8,306 bases of DNA from Kiritimatiellales bacterium (lineage in GTDB: Bacteria; Verrucomicrobiota; Kiritimatiellia; Kiritimatiellales; Pontiellaceae). The stretch spans positions 1 to 8,306 of the forward strand of contig DAOVNC010000142.1 of the NCBI GenBank assembly GCA_030630445.1, read 5' to 3'. A program made the position numbers and the translations under genes. Within the stretch, counting starts at the first letter, position 1. The number at the start of each line of letters is the position of its first letter. The notes below the pieces were generated by a model that worked only from the letters and a program-made list of their open reading frames with translations, did not search any database and was not told the origin of the DNA. This document shows positions 6,742 through 8,306 of the stretch, one piece after another.

Positions 6742-7476
6742 CTATTCGATCACTTTCCTCAATTCGTCCACCACTTGCTCCCGCATGGATTCGGAAATGG
6801 GCTCATCGAAGGTTTCCTGCAAAACATCAATCAGGCGCCGGCCGGCGCAGACGACGACGCCGTTGACGTTCATCACCTCTTCGGGAAGTTCGGTGGAGAT
6901 AAAGCAAAGAACGGAGTGGACAGGAATCCCGCCATGGCCGGAATCGTCGAGGAAGGCCACGAGCTCGGCGGTGGCGGCCTTGACTTGTTTGAGCGGCGGA
7001 CGCGAAGGTTCCTTGCCGTCGGCATAAAGTTTTCCGTCACGAAACTCGACGGAGCCTTTCCAGTTCTTGGTTTCCACCACGAAAATACCGGAGGGCCCCA
7101 CGATGATGTGGTCGAAGTTTTGTTTCCCGCCGGCAAGGCGAAGCCCATTGAAAACCGTGTAGTCCACATTCAGGAATGCCAGCTCGTGGGCGACCCACTC
7201 CTCGCCTTTTGCGCCCTTGAGGAAATTACCCAACCGTCGGCTGCCCCACGCCAATAGGACCCCGGACACCACGGCGACGAGGAAAAAGAGAACGCCGATA
7301 TGCGACAGGCTCAATGCGGGAGCGGGAAAGAGGGCGCGCAACAGATAGCCTGTAACGAGGCAAATCACCAGCAACGGCCAAAACGCCCGCAGCAACCCCA
7401 TCACACGCGGAGCCTCGCCAGGACTTCCATAGACCCGCGCAAAACGACTGCTCAGCGATTCCTTTGGCGTATTCAT
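6742..7476 (-). CDS. Membrane-anchored NERD (nuclease-related) domain protein
   Basis: The product has 244 residues from ATG 7476 to TAG 6744-6742. Two hydrophobic segments (about residues 31-50 and 59-77) anchor it in the inner membrane. The rest is a NERD domain starting at GAKGEEWVAHEL (88-99), with FDHIIVG (121-127) and IFVVETKNWKG (131-141). Glu93, Asp122, Glu135 and Lys137 match the PD-(D/E)xK-like constellation, so nuclease activity is plausible but not established for most NERD proteins. The C-terminus (about 160-244) continues with VLCFIST and a short helical end. The start has only a weak GGA ribosome site, 17 bases after the stop of the upstream nucleotidyltransferase gene, so the genes are probably co-transcribed. 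NERD proteins occur both as housekeeping orphans and in defence or plasmid contexts. The domain call is firm; the role is open. Confidence 0.88.
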   Translation of the reverse strand: MNTPKESLSSRFARVYGSPGEAPRVMGLLRAFWPLLVICLVTGYLLRALFPAPALSLSHIGVLFFLVAVVSGVLLAWGSRRLGNFLKGAKGEEWVAHELAFLNVDYTVFNGLRLAGGKQNFDHIIVGPSGIFVVETKNWKGSVEFRDGKLYADGKEPSRPPLKQVKAATAELVAFLDDSGHGGIPVHSVLCFISTELPEEVMNVNGVVVCAGRRLIDVLQETFDEPISESMREQVVDELRKVIE

Positions 7477-7493
7477 ATCAATCCATGCAGGTA

Positions 7494-7940
7494 TTATGCT
7501 TTGCTCTGTTTCCTGATTTTTAAAAACTCGACATCTTCCAAGTCCTGCGGACGGCCGACGGCCTCTTTTGATGCAATAAGATCCTCCAACGAAAAGGTTT
7601 TTACCATCACCCCGTTTTCATTGGGATGTTCAGAGGCATGCGCCTCGGCCTCGTCGAACGAACGAATGCCCACTACGGCCAGATGAAACTGAACAATCCC
7701 CCAGCGAGTCTGGTAGGTCTGGATAAGGTTTTCGCCGCGCGGTCCAATCGGCAGTAGCGGCATATTCAACTCATCGACCAGAAGTTCATTAATACGTTCC
7801 ATGTTTGACGCATCTTTGCCGGGAATAAAAAGATCCCAATCCATGGAAAAGCGGGGCATGCCCTCCAGCCGAACCGCCTGCCCGCCAAAAACCAGATAAC
7901 GAACCGCGTTTTCGTTAAAACATTGGATCAGTTCGTCCAT
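7494..7940 (-). CDS. Nucleotidyltransferase-fold protein, second type
   Basis: The product has 148 residues. ATG 7940 is chosen because GGAGG (7951-7947) lies six bases upstream; the longer open frame to 8084 overlaps the preceding gene and is not used. The core motif is Gly19-Gly20-Gln-Ala, Arg30, then Asp34-Trp-Asp36 (MDWDLFI), the two metal-binding carboxylates of the polymerase-beta-like fold. The region where a third Asp is expected reads IVQFHLAV (Gln84), so that carboxylate appears missing. The C-terminal SLEDLIASKEAVGRPQDLEDVEFL (117-140) has the Lys and RxxDLxD pattern usual in this superfamily. The protein differs from the second nucleotidyltransferase in this window (6054-6611), so the two are not a recent duplication. 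Its start overlaps the upstream 65-residue gene by 13 bases, implying translational coupling. Substrate unknown; an antitoxin-linked or defence role is inference. Confidence 0.85.
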   Translation of the reverse strand: MDELIQCFNENAVRYLVFGGQAVRLEGMPRFSMDWDLFIPGKDASNMERINELLVDELNMPLLPIGPRGENLIQTYQTRWGIVQFHLAVVGIRSFDEAEAHASEHPNENGVMVKTFSLEDLIASKEAVGRPQDLEDVEFLKIRKQSKA

Positions 7941-8125
7941 CGCACGCCTCCGTGCCGAGCGGTCTCCGCCAGCAACTCTTTTTTCCAGGCATTCATTTCC
8001 GCTCCGGAAGAGAAGCGCCGACTGCCAAATGCGGGGAAACCCACCGCACGAGGCATACGCACCACACGCCCTTCTTCGGCCCATAGCTCCAGCTTCGCCT
8101 TATAGTCATCCGTTCTTTTCATCAT
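7928..8125 (-). CDS. Small basic protein (65 residues) coupled to the nucleotidyltransferase
   Basis: ATG 8125 to TGA 7930-7928 encodes 65 residues. A second ATG follows immediately at 8122. AGAGGA lies about five bases upstream of the first ATG, supporting translation. The sequence is basic and mostly helical in character (MKRTDDYKAKLELWAEEGR, then MPRAVGFPAFGSRRF, then AEMNAWKKELLAETARHGG). No known domain is recognised. The 3' end overlaps the nucleotidyltransferase start by 13 bases, so the pair is almost certainly co-expressed. A small gene ahead of a nucleotidyltransferase is the usual antitoxin-toxin order, but whether this protein neutralises, guides or is modified by the enzyme cannot be told from sequence. 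Confidence 0.7.
   Translation of the reverse strand: MMKRTDDYKAKLELWAEEGRVVRMPRAVGFPAFGSRRFSSGAEMNAWKKELLAETARHGGVRWTN
7947..7951 (-). promoter_or_regulatory. Shine-Dalgarno deciding the nucleotidyltransferase start at 7940
   Basis: GGAGG on the minus strand, six bases from ATG 7940-7938, lies inside the 3' end of the small upstream gene. It selects the internal start over the in-frame ATG at 8084, whose extra 48 residues are low in hydrophobic core and Arg/Cys-rich and have no match to the fold. Confidence 0.8.
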
Positions 8126-8148
8126 CCCAATCCTCTGAATGCTTCGAA

Positions 8149-8166
8149 GGTCTAAAAGTTTAGGCC
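8149..8166. promoter_or_regulatory. Imperfect palindrome upstream of the small-protein/nucleotidyltransferase pair
   Basis: GGTCTAAA (8149-8156) and TTTAGGCC (8159-8166) are inverted arms with one mismatch and a two-base centre. It lies 23 bases upstream of the ATG at 8125, a suitable place for an operator of a self-regulating two-gene unit. A repressor is not obvious, and a chance palindrome or mRNA hairpin is also possible. Confidence 0.35.
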
Positions 8167-8306
8167 AGTCCCGAATGGCACTTAGTTAAGCCTCGTTAGC
8201 TAATGGTAGCAGCGTATCTATTCACTCCTGCCTTTTTAAATTTCGCAGTGAAATCACACTGCCATTCAATGCACCTGAATTTGGTTTCATTCAATAATAC
8301 CGGGCG
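8167..8306. other. A+T-richer stretch with no assignable gene
   Basis: These bases are about 44% GC, clearly lower than the coding regions to the left. Two short frames run off the right edge: minus-strand codons from 8306 to TAA 8198-8196 (36 residues, no start seen) and plus-strand codons from ATG 8203. Neither is recognised or convincingly coding. GCAGTG (8245-8250) and CACTGC (8257-8262) form a six-base-pair hairpin. The minus-strand promoter for the small-protein gene should lie here, but no strong -35/-10 pair was found. Confidence 0.4.

Noticed and set aside
7941..8084. N-terminal extension of the 7494-7940 nucleotidyltransferase
   Set aside because: It overlaps the 65-residue gene in another frame, and the internal ATG at 7940 has a strong GGAGG site.
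8149..8202. Integron attC-like site (GTTAAGC and GTTAGC motifs with nearby inverted arms)
   Set aside because: The core boxes do not pair in the required R''-L''-L'-R' order, no full GTTRRRY/RYYYAAC set brackets a hairpin, and there is no integrase in view.
1..8306. CRISPR arrays, tRNA or rRNA genes, transposase genes
   Set aside because: None was seen on either strand. The only repeats are the domain duplication and the intergenic palindromic and 10-bp-periodic segments.

Overview
The window most resembles a chromosome of the PVC superphylum, probably a Kiritimatiellota (Pontiella-like) or related verrucomicrobial bacterium. This is inferred from three things: a large secreted Ig/beta-rich protein with a C-terminal domain of a style I associate with that group, a gingipain-like plus transglutaminase-like secreted protein, and intergenic repeats of a type I recall from those genomes. 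No rRNA or tRNA gene is present to settle the taxonomy.

Left part, + strand (1-5721). Bases 1-2178 encode the C-terminal 725 residues of a surface or secreted protein whose signal peptide probably lies left of the window. It carries two closely similar cadherin-like/Ig-like domains and ends at a good intrinsic terminator (2205-2239). After a 147-bp leader with two small hairpins comes a two-gene unit. The first gene (2387-4690) encodes a predicted exported protein with an N-terminal clan CD (peptidase C25/gingipain-like) domain and a C-terminal transglutaminase-like domain. It overlaps by ATGA with queA (4687-5721), the S-adenosylmethionine:tRNA ribosyltransferase-isomerase of queuosine synthesis.

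Middle (5722-5884). The whole gap between the convergent stop codons of queA and the next minus-strand gene is filled by one nested palindromic element with imperfect terminal inverted repeats.

Right part, - strand (8125 down to 5885). Reading in the direction of transcription: a 65-residue small protein overlapping a 148-residue MNT-like nucleotidyltransferase; a membrane-anchored NERD (nuclease-related) protein; a stretch of dispersed-repeat-like DNA; a second, different nucleotidyltransferase of 185 residues; and a 58-residue CxxC protein gene whose start overlaps the nucleotidyltransferase stop. Two nucleotidyltransferase/small-protein pairs flanking a NERD protein look like an accessory toxin-antitoxin or defence-type island. 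Neither pair has the usual HEPN or AbiEi partner, so the function is open. The last ~140 bases (8167-8306) are visibly richer in A+T (about 44% GC) and carry no gene I can assign.
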